This document shows positions 53,378-62,967 of a stretch of 64,000 bases of DNA, one piece after another (within the stretch, counting starts at the first letter, position 1; each line of letters opens with the position of its first letter). This DNA comes from JAKFWF01 sp963732635 (GTDB lineage: Bacteria > Pseudomonadota > Alphaproteobacteria > Rhizobiales > Hyphomicrobiaceae), in assembly GCA_963732635.1 (NCBI GenBank), contig CAVTAL010000014.1, positions 124,001-188,000 of the forward strand. The letters run 5' to 3'. The notes beneath the pieces are model-generated. The model searched no databases. It worked only from the letters and a program-made list of their open reading frames with translations, and was not told the DNA's origin. Position numbers and translations under genes: made by a program.

Positions 53378-54572
53378 ACGTGGCCATACCTTCGATGGCA
53401 TTGTCTGCATCGGCGGCGAAGACTGGTGGTATCACAACCGCGGTCATTTCGATTTCCAGATCATGCGACGGCTGGCTGAGCGGTGGCCGGTGCTGTTTGT
53501 CAATTCGCTCGGCGTCAGGATGCCGAGCCTGAAAGACAACCGGCTCTTTCTGCAGCGCATCGGCCGCAAACTGAAAAGCCTCGGCAACGGCCTCGTCAAC
53601 GTCGAAAACCAGTTCTGGGTGTTCTCGCCAGTAATGGTGCCGGGTGCCGCCGGGCAGAAGCTGTCGAGTTGGGCGCTCGGGCCGCAAATCAGGCTTGCCG
53701 CCGCCCATGCCGGCATCCGCAATCCGATCCTATGGGTCCATTGCCCGGCCGGCGCGTCATTGGCCGGCGAATACGCCAGCGCGGCAAATGTCCTTCAGCG
53801 CACCGACCGCTTCGAAGCCTTTCCCGAGGCCGACCCGACCGTCATCGGCGCCCAGATCGCCCACCTGAAGGCCAAGGCCGACCTCGTGATCTATGCGAGC
53901 CCATCGCTGATGGCGTCTGAATCGGCGAGCGTCCGGCGACAGGCGCTGGTCACCCATGGCGTCGACCTCGAGATGTTCACCCAAGCCGGCAGTCCGACCA
54001 CACCCACTCCGGCCGAGATCGCGCACGTCGGCCGTCCCCGCATCGGCTTCATCGGCGGCATCGACGCCCACACCTTCGACATCGACCTGTTTCTCGGCGT
54101 CGCCCGCGCCATGCCGAAGCATCAGTTCGTGATGGTCGGCGGCTGCTCGCTGCCCGACGGCTGGTGCGGACTGCCGAATGTCCATTTCACCGGTCGCAAG
54201 CCCTATGACTCTATTGCCGGATATATGGCGGCGATGGACGTGCTGATCATGCCGTGGAACCGCAGCGAGTGGATAAAGGCCTGCAATCCGATTAAGCTGA
54301 AGGAATATCTGGCCGTCGGCCGCCAGGTGGTCACCACCGATTTCCCCGCTCTCGATCCGTGGCGCGACGTCGTCCGCACCGCCGGCACCGTACCGGAATT
54401 CGTGAACGCCATTCAAGGCGCCCTTGCCCAACCGCTCGGCGACCGCGGCGACATCCAGCGCCGGCTGACACTCGAAACCTGGGACGCCAAGGCCGCGGAC
54501 GTCCGTCGGGCGCTGTTCGGGCTCGGCCTATCGTATGCCGATGCGACATCCCGCCGCCGGGGGGCGGCCTGA
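53358..54572 (+). CDS. Glycosyltransferase family 1-like protein
   Basis: 404 residues. The N-terminal half carries GIVCIGGEDWWYHNRGHFDF, and RWPVLFVNSLGVRMP; the C-terminal half has HVGRPRIGFIGGIDAHTFDI, PNVHFTGRKPYDSI and CNPIKLKEYLAVGRQVVTTD, which is the GT-B nucleotide-sugar-binding pattern. It overlaps the flippase by 20 bases. It likely adds a sugar to the same polysaccharide. Confidence 0.85.
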   Translation: MSRHEPERGHTFDGIVCIGGEDWWYHNRGHFDFQIMRRLAERWPVLFVNSLGVRMPSLKDNRLFLQRIGRKLKSLGNGLVNVENQFWVFSPVMVPGAAGQKLSSWALGPQIRLAAAHAGIRNPILWVHCPAGASLAGEYASAANVLQRTDRFEAFPEADPTVIGAQIAHLKAKADLVIYASPSLMASESASVRRQALVTHGVDLEMFTQAGSPTTPTPAEIAHVGRPRIGFIGGIDAHTFDIDLFLGVARAMPKHQFVMVGGCSLPDGWCGLPNVHFTGRKPYDSIAGYMAAMDVLIMPWNRSEWIKACNPIKLKEYLAVGRQVVTTDFPALDPWRDVVRTAGTVPEFVNAIQGALAQPLGDRGDIQRRLTLETWDAKAADVRRALFGLGLSYADATSRRRGAA

Positions 54573-54730
54573 AATACCCGCAACCATGAACAGGAAAGGC
54601 TCAAACGCCGTCCGTTAGCCTTTTGCACGCCCCGAAGGGTGTGCTACCACGCCCCCATCAGTCTTGTTGCATGGCAAAGCGACCGCCGTGGTCGCTGACG
54701 TCATTGCTGTCATGGGAGAGGTTGCTGGAC

Positions 54731-55270
54731 ATGGCCGAGCGGCGAGCGAGCTACGAGTACGCTGATATTCTGGCGTGCGGACGCGGCGAGTTGTTCGGGC
54801 CGGGCAACGCCCAATTGCCGCTACCACCAATGCTGATGTTCGAGCGCATCAGCCACGTCTCCGAAACCGGTGGCGCGCACGGCAAGGGCCAGATCGTTGC
54901 TGAATTCAATATTGCCGGCAATCCGCAGACCGACTGGTTTTTCGCCTGCCATTTCAAAGGCGATCCGGTGATGCCGGGCTGCCTCGGCCTTGATGCCCTG
55001 TGGCAGTTGACCGGCTTCTATCTCGGCTGGCTCGGCGCTCCTGGACGTGGCCGGGCGCTCGGCGTCGGCGAGGTCAAGTTCACCGGCATGGTAACACCCA
55101 CCGTCAAGAAGCTTGAATATGTAATCGACATGAAGCGCGTCATCCTGCGCAAGTTGAAGCTTGGCATCGCGGATGGTGTAATGAAAGCCGATGGTCAGGT
55201 GATTTACGCGGCGACCGACCTCAGGGTCGGACTGTTCGAGACCGGTGATACGCCGGCGCCAAGCGCCTGA
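54731..55270 (+). CDS. fabA: 3-hydroxydecanoyl-ACP dehydratase/isomerase
   Basis: 179 residues from the ATG at 54731, preceded by GGGAGAGG. The active-site His74 lies in FACHFKGDPVMPG and Asp88 in CLGLDALWQLTGF. FabA dehydrates 3-hydroxydecanoyl-ACP and isomerises it to the cis-3 form, starting unsaturated fatty acid synthesis. It opens fabA-fabB-fabI. In many relatives the regulator Irr lies upstream of fabA; here a polysaccharide operon does. Confidence 0.95.
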   Translation: MAERRASYEYADILACGRGELFGPGNAQLPLPPMLMFERISHVSETGGAHGKGQIVAEFNIAGNPQTDWFFACHFKGDPVMPGCLGLDALWQLTGFYLGWLGAPGRGRALGVGEVKFTGMVTPTVKKLEYVIDMKRVILRKLKLGIADGVMKADGQVIYAATDLRVGLFETGDTPAPSA

Positions 55271-55334
55271 TCGTCACCGATTCATCGTTCGGCCCGGGAT
55301 GCGGGCTCGCGAAGGACACCAGAAGGAACTGCTC

Positions 55335-56567
55335 ATGCGACGGGTTGTCGTCACCGGAATGGGAATCGTCTCATCGATCGGCAACAGCACCCAGGAAGTG
55401 CTGGCGTCGCTGCGGGAAGCCAAATCCGGCATCGTTGCGGCCGAGAAGTACAAGGAACTGGGCTTTCGCTGCCAGGTGCACGGCCAACCCCAGCTCGAAT
55501 GGGAAACCATGGTGCCGCGCAAACCGAAGCGGTTCATGAACACCGGCATGGCCTGGAACTATATCGCCATGGATCAGGCGATCCGCGATGCCGGCCTCGC
55601 CGACAAGGAAGTACAGGACGAGCGCACCGGCATCATAATGGGATCGGGCGGACCTTCGACGGTTGCCATCGTCGCCGCCGCCGACGTGACGCGTTCGTCT
55701 GGCGCCACAAAGAAGATCGGGCCGTTCGAAGTGCCGAAGGCGATGTGCTCGGGCCCCTCGGGCGTGCTCGCTACCGCCTTCCAGGTGCGCGGCGTCAATT
55801 ATTCGATCTCATCGGCATGCGCGACCTCGGCTCACTGCATTGGCAATGCGGTCGAAAGTATCCAATGGGGCAAGCAGGACATAATGTTCGCCGGCGGTTG
55901 CGAGGAACTGGATTGGACGTTGTCCAACCTGTTCGACGCGATGGGCGCCATGTCATCCAAATTTAACGGCACGCCGGCCCGCGCCAGCCGCGCCTACGAC
56001 AAGGACCGCGACGGCTTCGTCATCGCCGGTGGCGCCGGTGTCGTCGTGCTTGAGGAATATGAGCGGGCGAAGGCGCGCGGCGCCAAAGTCTACGGCGAAA
56101 TAGTCGGTTATGGCGCCACCTCCGACGGCTTCGACATGGTCGCCCCCTCGGGCGAGGGCGCGGCACGGTGCATGCGCCAGGCGCTGGCCGGCTTCGACGG
56201 CAAGGGGATCGGCAAAGTCGACTACATCAACCCGCACGCAACCGCGACGCCGGTCGGCGATGCGCGCGAAATCGATGCCATCCGAACGGTGTTCGGTAAG
56301 GACATCCCCGCGATCGCCGGCACCAAGTCACTCACCGGCCACTCATTGGGGGCGATTGGCGTCCAGGAAACGATCTTCTCGCTGCTCATGATGAACAGCG
56401 GCTTCATCTGCGAAAGCGCCAATATCGACGAAATAGATCCAGCCTTCGCCGACTTGCCGATCGTGCGGAAACGCAAAGATGACGTGGCGCTTAACTGTGT
56501 CATCTCTAATAGCTTCGGTTTTGGCGGCACAAATGCCACTTTAGCCTTCCGCCGGGCAGACGGTTAA
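55335..56567 (+). CDS. fabB: 3-oxoacyl-ACP synthase I
   Basis: 410 residues from the ATG at 55335. The catalytic triad is Cys162 in SSACATSAHCIG, a His in NPHATATPVGD and a His in KSLTGHSLGAIG. FabB extends unsaturated acyl chains with malonyl-ACP. It lies 64 bases after fabA; GGAACTG precedes the start. Confidence 0.96.
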   Translation: MRRVVVTGMGIVSSIGNSTQEVLASLREAKSGIVAAEKYKELGFRCQVHGQPQLEWETMVPRKPKRFMNTGMAWNYIAMDQAIRDAGLADKEVQDERTGIIMGSGGPSTVAIVAAADVTRSSGATKKIGPFEVPKAMCSGPSGVLATAFQVRGVNYSISSACATSAHCIGNAVESIQWGKQDIMFAGGCEELDWTLSNLFDAMGAMSSKFNGTPARASRAYDKDRDGFVIAGGAGVVVLEEYERAKARGAKVYGEIVGYGATSDGFDMVAPSGEGAARCMRQALAGFDGKGIGKVDYINPHATATPVGDAREIDAIRTVFGKDIPAIAGTKSLTGHSLGAIGVQETIFSLLMMNSGFICESANIDEIDPAFADLPIVRKRKDDVALNCVISNSFGFGGTNATLAFRRADG

Positions 56568-56700
56568 TAACGACTGACGCCTGGCGGCTCGAAATGGGCC
56601 GGCGGCCCCTGTCAGGCAGTCAGGCATGAGACTTTACAAGAACGGATCCGGCTGGTTCGAGGTCCATTCCCGCAAGCTACGTTCGAAAGCAGGAGTACCT

Positions 56701-57570
56701 ATGAGCGAGATCGACATCGCCAAGCCCGGCCCTCTGATGGCCGGCAAGCGTGGTTTGATCATGGGCGTCGCCAATGACCGCTCGATTGCGTGGGGCATCG
56801 CCCGCATTCTCGCCGGCCAAGGCGCCAAGCTCGCGTTCACCTATCAAGGAGATGCTTTCGGCCGTCGCGCCATTCCGCTTGCCGAGTCGGTCAATTCGGA
56901 AATCATCGAGCCTTGCGACGTCAACGACCTCGCCAGCGTCGATGCGGTATTCGACAAGATCAAGGAGAAGTGGGGCAGCATCGACTTCGTGGTGCATGCG
57001 CTTGCGTTCTCCGACCGCCGCGAACTTGCTGGTCGATACGCCGACACCACCCGCGACAACTTCACCAACACGATGGTGATCTCATGCTTCTCGTTCACCG
57101 AGATCGCAAAGCGCGCCGCCGCCATCATGCCGGCTGGTGGTTCGATGCTGACGCTGTCGTTTGGTGGCGCCACCAAGGTCGTACCATCGTACAACGTCAT
57201 GGGCATCGCCAAGGCGGCGCTGGAAGCGAGCGTGCGCTATCTCGCCAGCGACTTTGGTCCGCAGGGCGTCCGGGTTAACGCGCTTTCGGCCGGCCCGATG
57301 CGAACGCTGGCCGGCGCCGGCGTGTCGGATGCCCGCGTGATCTTCAACTACCAGAAAGAGCATTCCCCGCTCCGTCGCACGCCTACCTTGGACGAGGTCG
57401 GTGGCGCCGCCCTTTACCTGCTGTCACCGATGTCAGGCGCGGTCACCGGCGAAGTCCACTTCGTTGATTGCGGCTACTCGACAGTCGCGATGCCGACCCT
57501 CGAAGCCCTGAAGGCACTCGAGGCCGAAGCCCAGGGCGCTGGACGCAAGACCAGCGAAGCGGCAGAGTAA
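56701..57570 (+). CDS. fabI: Enoyl-ACP reductase (NADH)
   Basis: 289 residues from the ATG at 56701, with GGAG about nine bases upstream. The FabI features are GLIMGVANDRSIAWGIA, HALAFSDRRELAGRY and the Tyr-x6-Lys pair in YNVMGIAKAALEASVRYLA, then GVRVNALSAGPMRTLA. It reduces the enoyl-ACP in each elongation cycle. It is the third gene of the fab cluster and is followed by a hairpin. Confidence 0.95.
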   Translation: MSEIDIAKPGPLMAGKRGLIMGVANDRSIAWGIARILAGQGAKLAFTYQGDAFGRRAIPLAESVNSEIIEPCDVNDLASVDAVFDKIKEKWGSIDFVVHALAFSDRRELAGRYADTTRDNFTNTMVISCFSFTEIAKRAAAIMPAGGSMLTLSFGGATKVVPSYNVMGIAKAALEASVRYLASDFGPQGVRVNALSAGPMRTLAGAGVSDARVIFNYQKEHSPLRRTPTLDEVGGAALYLLSPMSGAVTGEVHFVDCGYSTVAMPTLEALKALEAEAQGAGRKTSEAAE

Positions 57571-57583
57571 TCTCGACACTTCG

Positions 57584-57608
57584 CCGCCCGCCTCAACAGC
57601 GCGGGCGG
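57584..57608 (+). terminator. Hairpin after fabI
   Basis: CCGCCCGC and GCGGGCGG form an 8-bp GC stem with a nine-base loop 13 bases after the fabI stop. There is no T run, so it would be an imperfect terminator. Confidence 0.4.
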
Positions 57609-57629
57609 TGATAATCGGGACGATCAGCA

Positions 57630-57941
57630 ATGCCTGCACTTCGCTTTCTCGGCGGCCTCTTTCTGTTGATCGGGGCTATCGTTCTCATCGCCGATATCAC
57701 CAATGCCCGCGGTGGAGTGGGCAATGGCTTTGCCGTGCCGCTTGCGAAGCACTGGGCGAGCCTGGCCCCGGCATCGCTTGCCGCCAGCCAGAAATCAATC
57801 CAAGCGATCAGCGGTCTGCTTTGGGACCCGATCATGAAGTCGGTGCTGGCGATCCCGGCCTGGACCTGGTTCACGGCTATTGGCGCTCTTCTAGCCTGGG
57901 CCGGACGCCGCCGACGGCGGGTGAACATTTTCGTAAACTGA
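57630..57941 (+). CDS. Small membrane protein of unknown function
   Basis: 103 residues starting MPALRFLGGLFLLIGAIVLI. Two membrane segments (residues 4-24 and 73-92) flank an Ala/Ser-rich helical region, and the C-terminus is basic (GRRRRRVN), predicting a cytoplasmic tail. No family function is recognised. It lies between fabI and msrA. Confidence 0.6.
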   Translation: MPALRFLGGLFLLIGAIVLIADITNARGGVGNGFAVPLAKHWASLAPASLAASQKSIQAISGLLWDPIMKSVLAIPAWTWFTAIGALLAWAGRRRRRVNIFVN

Positions 57942-58063
57942 CGGCGGCCAAAAGCCTTCAAGCGAAATTGACGACCGTGTGAACGCGGAGAACCGCAACA
58001 ATGCGCTATCCTCATCCCATATGCCGTGAAGCAACGTCGCAGCACAGTTGAGGAATTCGACCC

Positions 58064-58723
58064 ATGTTCTTCAAGAAGAGCGTCAGCCTTCCGTCAGCCA
58101 CCACCGCCCTGCCGGGCCGCCCTCAGGCGATCCCGACCGCCAAAACGCATTTCATTAACGGCCGCCCGCTCAAGGGGCCCTACCCCGCCGGCCACGAAAT
58201 CGCGACGTTTGGCCTCGGCTGTTTCTGGGGAGCCGAGCGCAAATTCTGGCAACAGGGCGACGGCATCTGGTTGACGGCGGTCGGCTATGCCGGCGGTATC
58301 ACGCCAAACCCGACCTACGAGGAAACCTGCACCGGCCGCACCGGGCACAACGAGGTCGTGCGCGTCGTGTTCGACCCGACCAGGATCACCTACGAGGCAC
58401 TTCTCAAGTTGTTCTTCGAGAGTCACGATCCCACGCAGGGCATGCGGCAGGGTAACGATGTCGGCACGCAATACCGGTCTGGAATCTATACTTCCAGTGC
58501 TGAGCAAAGAGCCGCTGCCGAGGCTGCCAAGTCTGCCTACAACCTCGTGCTCTCGGCCAATGGCTATGGCCCGATTACTACCGAAATCGTTGAGGCGCCG
58601 GAATTCTATTTCGCCGAGGACTATCACCAGCAATACTTGGCAAAGGTGCCGCACGGCTACTGCGGCCTTGGTGGCACTGGCCTGTCGTGTCCGGTCGGCA
58701 CCAGCGTTCGCGCCGCCGAGTAA
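58064..58723 (+). CDS. msrA: Peptide-methionine (S)-S-oxide reductase
   Basis: 219 residues. The catalytic motif GCFWGAERKFWQ holds the reactive Cys, and the C-terminal GLGGTGLSCP and YCG cysteines are available for resolution. GHNEVVRVVFDPTRITYE and NDVGTQYRSGIYTS are conserved. It repairs oxidised methionine. The start has GAGGAATTC upstream. Confidence 0.95.
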   Translation: MFFKKSVSLPSATTALPGRPQAIPTAKTHFINGRPLKGPYPAGHEIATFGLGCFWGAERKFWQQGDGIWLTAVGYAGGITPNPTYEETCTGRTGHNEVVRVVFDPTRITYEALLKLFFESHDPTQGMRQGNDVGTQYRSGIYTSSAEQRAAAEAAKSAYNLVLSANGYGPITTEIVEAPEFYFAEDYHQQYLAKVPHGYCGLGGTGLSCPVGTSVRAAE

Positions 58724-58938
58724 AAGCGGGCCGACCGAGGCGGCGTTACTTTGCGTTAACCAAACCTGTCTCATGCTCGCCACAGCGCCGCAATGTTGTC
58801 GAATCGTTGACGACTAATTCGGTGTCAAACACCGGGATCACGTTTGCGCGGCTACCCAGCGCACGCTACTGATCTAAGTTCAGTCACAAGTTGTCGTTCG
58901 ACCCGCCGCACCGGCGAAGCAAGGGGCCTCAGCCGCAC

Positions 58939-60777
58939 ATGTCCTCGATCCGAAACTGGTCGCTTGCGGCCATCCTCGCCCTCGGCGTGTCGCAGCCAGT
59001 ACCCGCGCTCGCGAACGAACCCGCCACGACAGAAAAAGTCGACGCCTCGGCGCCGGCAGTCGAAGCAAATGCCGCGCCCTTGCTGGCGCTGGTGCGCCAA
59101 AGCATTGGCGATAGCGGCAACCGCGGTGTCGACGCGCAGGACCGAGCAGCGCTCACCGCCTTCTATGCCGATGCCAATCGTACACTGCTGTGGGTGAACG
59201 AAGCTGGCCTCACACCGCGCGCCCGGACTGCGATCACCGAGATCCGCAGTGCCGCCGACTGGGGCCTCAACGCTACCAGCTTCGAAACGCCGGACCCGCA
59301 GTTGGTGGCCAAGACGCCAGAAGCACTCGCCGCCGCCGAAGTCCGCCTCAGCCTGGCCGTCTTGAAGTACGCTCGTCACGCACGCGGTGGCCGCATCGAC
59401 GTCAGTCTGCTCGGCCGCAATTTTGATCAGAAGCCACCGCTACTTGAATCCAAGATCGTGATCGAGGGCATTGCCGCCGCATCGGATGCGGACGCCTATC
59501 TGCGTGGCCTGCACCCGAAACATCCGCAGTTCGAAAAGCTTCGTCAGGCACTGCTTGCCGCTCGCAAGCCGGCGGCGGTTGAACCGGCCAAGGCGCCCGG
59601 CGCGGACGTCAAGCTGCCCGCCGGCCCGCGCATCAAGGCCGGCCAATCGCATGCGCAGGTCGCGATGTTGCGCCAGCGACTGAATATCGAAGGCGGCGAG
59701 ACCGCAAACAACCTCGACGACGGCCTCGCGACCGCACTTCGCGAGTTCCAACAGTCAAAAGGCATCGAGCCCACTGGAAATCTCGACAACATCACCCGCA
59801 CCGCGCTGAACGGTGCCGCCAAGTCTGTGAGTGCTGCAGACAACACCCAGCGCATCCTGGTCAATATGGAGCGCTGGCGTTGGCTGCCGGAGAACCTTGG
59901 TGAGTTCCACGTCTGGGATAACATTCCCGAATACCGCATGCGGGTGCTCAAGGACGGCAAGGTAGTGCACGCCGAGACCATAATCGTCGGCAAACCGAAC
60001 ACGCCGACGCCGGTGTTCTCGGCCGACATGAAATACGTGATCTTCCATCCGACCTGGGGCGTGCCGGATGGCATCAAGGTCAACGAGATTGCACCGTCCC
60101 TGCGGCGCAGCACCGGCGGCGGCGGCTTTTTCAACTTCGGCGAGTCAGCCGAGCCGGCGATACTACGGCGCCATAATCTGAAGGTCAGCTACAACGGCCG
60201 TCCGGTCGATCCGTCAACGGTCAACTGGTCGACGGCCGACATCCGTAACTACCAGTTCACCCAGCCGGCCGGTGGCAGCAACGTGCTCGGGGTGGTCAAG
60301 TTCCGCTTCCCCAACAAGCATGACGTCTACATGCACGATACGCCGGAGCGTTCGTTGTTCTCGCGCGCGGAGAAGGCATTCAGTCACGGCTGCATGCGGG
60401 TGCAGAACCCGCGCCGACTCGCCGAGGTGCTACTCGCCGAGGACAAGGGCTGGACCTCGGCGCAGGTCGGTCACGCCATTGCCAGCGGCGCCACCCAGGA
60501 CGTCACCCTGTCGAAACAGATCCCGGTGCACATTACGTATTTCACCGCGATGGTCGAAGACGACGGCCGTCTGAAGACTTTCAGTGATCTCTATGGCCAC
60601 GACAGCCGCATCGCATCGGCGCTCGAAGGTAAGTCGGTGAAACTGATCGCCCAGACCGATCCGGCAGTTCGCGCCGAACGCGAAGTGCAGCGCCGCAAAC
60701 CGGCACGCGTCGCCTCGTCGAAGGGCAATGGCGGCGGCGGCCTCGGCGATATCTTCACGGGGCTGTTCGGGAACTAG
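58939..60777 (+). CDS. Periplasmic L,D-transpeptidase (YcbB-like)
   Basis: 612 residues from the ATG at 58939. A signal peptide (1-25, ending PALAN) is followed by the scaffold domain (about 45-200), a peptidoglycan-binding domain (about 225-290; LRQRLNIEGG, LREFQQSKGIEPTG) and the YkuD catalytic domain with HDTPERSLFSRAEKAFSHGC, whose SHGCMRV holds the catalytic Cys. It forms 3-3 cross-links in peptidoglycan or anchors proteins to it. It ends overlapping the convergent gpsA by four bases. Confidence 0.92.
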   Translation: MSSIRNWSLAAILALGVSQPVPALANEPATTEKVDASAPAVEANAAPLLALVRQSIGDSGNRGVDAQDRAALTAFYADANRTLLWVNEAGLTPRARTAITEIRSAADWGLNATSFETPDPQLVAKTPEALAAAEVRLSLAVLKYARHARGGRIDVSLLGRNFDQKPPLLESKIVIEGIAAASDADAYLRGLHPKHPQFEKLRQALLAARKPAAVEPAKAPGADVKLPAGPRIKAGQSHAQVAMLRQRLNIEGGETANNLDDGLATALREFQQSKGIEPTGNLDNITRTALNGAAKSVSAADNTQRILVNMERWRWLPENLGEFHVWDNIPEYRMRVLKDGKVVHAETIIVGKPNTPTPVFSADMKYVIFHPTWGVPDGIKVNEIAPSLRRSTGGGGFFNFGESAEPAILRRHNLKVSYNGRPVDPSTVNWSTADIRNYQFTQPAGGSNVLGVVKFRFPNKHDVYMHDTPERSLFSRAEKAFSHGCMRVQNPRRLAEVLLAEDKGWTSAQVGHAIASGATQDVTLSKQIPVHITYFTAMVEDDGRLKTFSDLYGHDSRIASALEGKSVKLIAQTDPAVRAEREVQRRKPARVASSKGNGGGGLGDIFTGLFGN

Positions 60778-61782
60778 AACTCCGACTTGGTGGGCCGCTG
60801 CAGCAGGCGGCCGATGGCGCCGTCGATGCTTGCGCGGCCCTCCAGGATTTCGTTGACAGCTTCGACAATCGGCACCTCGACGCCCTGCCGGCGGGCGATT
60901 TCAAGAACGACATTGGCGGTAAATGCGCCTTCACTAGTGCCGCGCTGCGTGCCCAGGATTTCGCTCAGGCTGCGGCCTTCGCCCAGACCCACGCCCAGCC
61001 GATAGTTGCGTGACTGCAAACTTGAGCAGGTCAGCACCAGATCGCCGAGCCCCGAAAGGCCGCCGAGCGTCTCCGCGCGCGCGCCCATCACCCGGCCGAT
61101 CCGAGTTCAACTCGGCGAATGCGCGGGCGATAAGTGCCGAGCGCGCACTGTCACCGAGCCGCCGGCCGGCAACGATGCCACAGGCGATGGCCAGCACGTT
61201 CTTGACCGCGCCGCCGACCTGCACGCCGACGAGATCGTCGGACAGATAGAGGCGGAAGGTCGGCACGCTGATCTCGGCCGCCACCGCACCGGCGATTTCG
61301 AGCGTCCTCGCCGCAAGTGTCACCGCCGTCGGCAGACCGCGCACCACATCGTCGGCAAAACTCGGTCCGGACAGCACCAGCGGCTCGGCAGCTGGACAAG
61401 TGACGGCAATCACGTCGGTCATCATCGCCGCCGTGCCGCGCTCGAAGCCCTTGGCGGTGATCACGAGGCGAACGCCCGGTGCCAAATGCGGCGCGAGCGC
61501 CTGCGTGACGCTACGAACGGTCTGAGCCGGCACGGCCAATAGTATGATAGCGCAACCGGCCATGTCTCGCATTTTGGACGTCGCCAAGATTGCTGGCGAC
61601 AACCTGACACCGGGAAGCTTGCTCTCGTTGGCGTGCGTGCGGTTGATCTCGATGGCCGCCGCCTCGTCTCGCAGCCAAAGCCGCACCACGGCGCCGGAGC
61701 CGGCTTGCGCATTTGCCGCTACTTGCGCCAGCGCCGTGCCCCAGGCGCCAGCGCCGATCACGCCGATGGAAGTTCCCGTCAT
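60774..61782 (-). CDS. gpsA: Glycerol-3-phosphate dehydrogenase [NAD(P)+], frame broken by one base
   Basis: Starts at 61782. The dinucleotide motif GVIGAGAWGTALAQ opens the protein; VITAKGFERGT, GPSFADDVVRGLPTAV and GAVKNVLAIACGIV follow. After AFAEL one extra base (61106-61107) shifts the frame into RIGRVMGARAETLGGLSGLG and LVLTCSSLQSRNYRLG, and the gene ends LLQRPTKSEF. GpsA makes glycerol 3-phosphate for phospholipids and is needed for growth, so the break is probably an assembly error. It follows tsaD by 13 bases. Confidence 0.88.
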
Positions 61783-61795
61783 CGTGTCCGCATCC

Positions 61796-62908
61796 TCATG
61801 CCTTGGAGCCCAGTCGGCCATGTCCGAGTGCCGGAGCCGCCGCCGCGTCGAGCGGCCACCGTGCCCGCGGCGCAAAGTCCATTGGGTCGGTAAGCCCGCG
61901 CGCGAACCGCTCGGCGCCGGCCCAGGCGATCATCGCGCCATTATCACCGCACAAGTTGATCGGCGGCGCATGCAGCGTCCAACCGCGCTCGGCGGCGACG
62001 GCTTCAAGGCCACCGCGCAGTTTTTTGTTGGCCGCCACACCGCCGGCAATCACCAACTGGCGCGACGATGGCTCGGGGTAGCGAGCCTCGGCCCAGTGGA
62101 ACGCCTTGCGGCATCGATCAGCGACGCTTTCGGTCACCGCGAGTTCGAAGCCGGCACACAGGTCGGCAATGTCCCGTTCGGTCAACGGTCCGATTTCCTG
62201 TGCCCGTCGGCGCACCGCCGTCTTCAAACCAGCGAATGAAAAATGCGGCTCGTCGCGACCCAACATCGGACGCGGCAAATCGAACCGGGTTGCATCGCCA
62301 TTAAGCGCGGCGCGCTCGACGCTGGGACCACCGGGCTGTTCGAGCCCTAGTAGCTTGGCGGTCTTGTCAAAAGCCTCGCCAAGCGCATCGTCGATGGTGG
62401 TAGCGAGGCGCACATATTGCCCAACGCCCTCGACGGCCAGGATCTGGGTATGACCGCCCGAGACCAGAAGCAGCAAGTAGGGCGGAGACAGCCCTTCGGT
62501 CAGGCCGACGGTCAGCGCATGCGCCTCCAGATGATTGACCGCCACCAGTGGCTTGCCCGCTGCCAGTGCCAGCGCTTTCGCCGTCGTCAGCCCGACGATC
62601 AGGCCGCCGATCAAGCCGGGGCCGGCGGTAGCGGCAATGCAATCGAGATCGCTTAATCCGGCGTTTGCTTCCGCCAGTGCATCGCGGATGATGGCATCGA
62701 GACATTCGACGTGTGCGCGAGCGGCGATTTCCGGCACGACGCCACCGAACGGGCGATGCTGCGCCCACTGCGAGCGCACAATGTTCGATAGAATGCGTCC
62801 CCGGCCAGCTGCATCGCGCTCAACCACGGCGGCAGCCGTCTCGTCGCAGCTGGTCTCGAGCCCAAGAACAACAAGTTTGCGCGTACCCTTTGAGCCGGCG
62901 TCCACCAA
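61796..62908 (-). CDS. tsaD: tRNA N6-adenosine threonylcarbamoyltransferase
   Basis: 370 residues. LVVLGLETSCDETAAAVVER, PEIAARAHVECLD, the metal-binding NHLEAHAL, LVSGGHTQIL and GGVAANKKLRGGLE are diagnostic. TsaD puts the threonylcarbamoyl group on A37 of ANN-decoding tRNAs. The start is a TTG at 62908, or GTG at 62905, with TGAGGA just upstream; no ATG is available. It is divergent from hemC and its start overlaps the possible 5' end of the hemC frame. Confidence 0.93.
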   Translation of the reverse strand: MVDAGSKGTRKLVVLGLETSCDETAAAVVERDAAGRGRILSNIVRSQWAQHRPFGGVVPEIAARAHVECLDAIIRDALAEANAGLSDLDCIAATAGPGLIGGLIVGLTTAKALALAAGKPLVAVNHLEAHALTVGLTEGLSPPYLLLLVSGGHTQILAVEGVGQYVRLATTIDDALGEAFDKTAKLLGLEQPGGPSVERAALNGDATRFDLPRPMLGRDEPHFSFAGLKTAVRRRAQEIGPLTERDIADLCAGFELAVTESVADRCRKAFHWAEARYPEPSSRQLVIAGGVAANKKLRGGLEAVAAERGWTLHAPPINLCGDNGAMIAWAGAERFARGLTDPMDFAPRARWPLDAAAAPALGHGRLGSKA

Positions 62909-62967
62909 TGCTAATCCTCACCCGAACCGCTATTGCGCCGCGAGCGCTACCATCCAAGGAACAGGAC

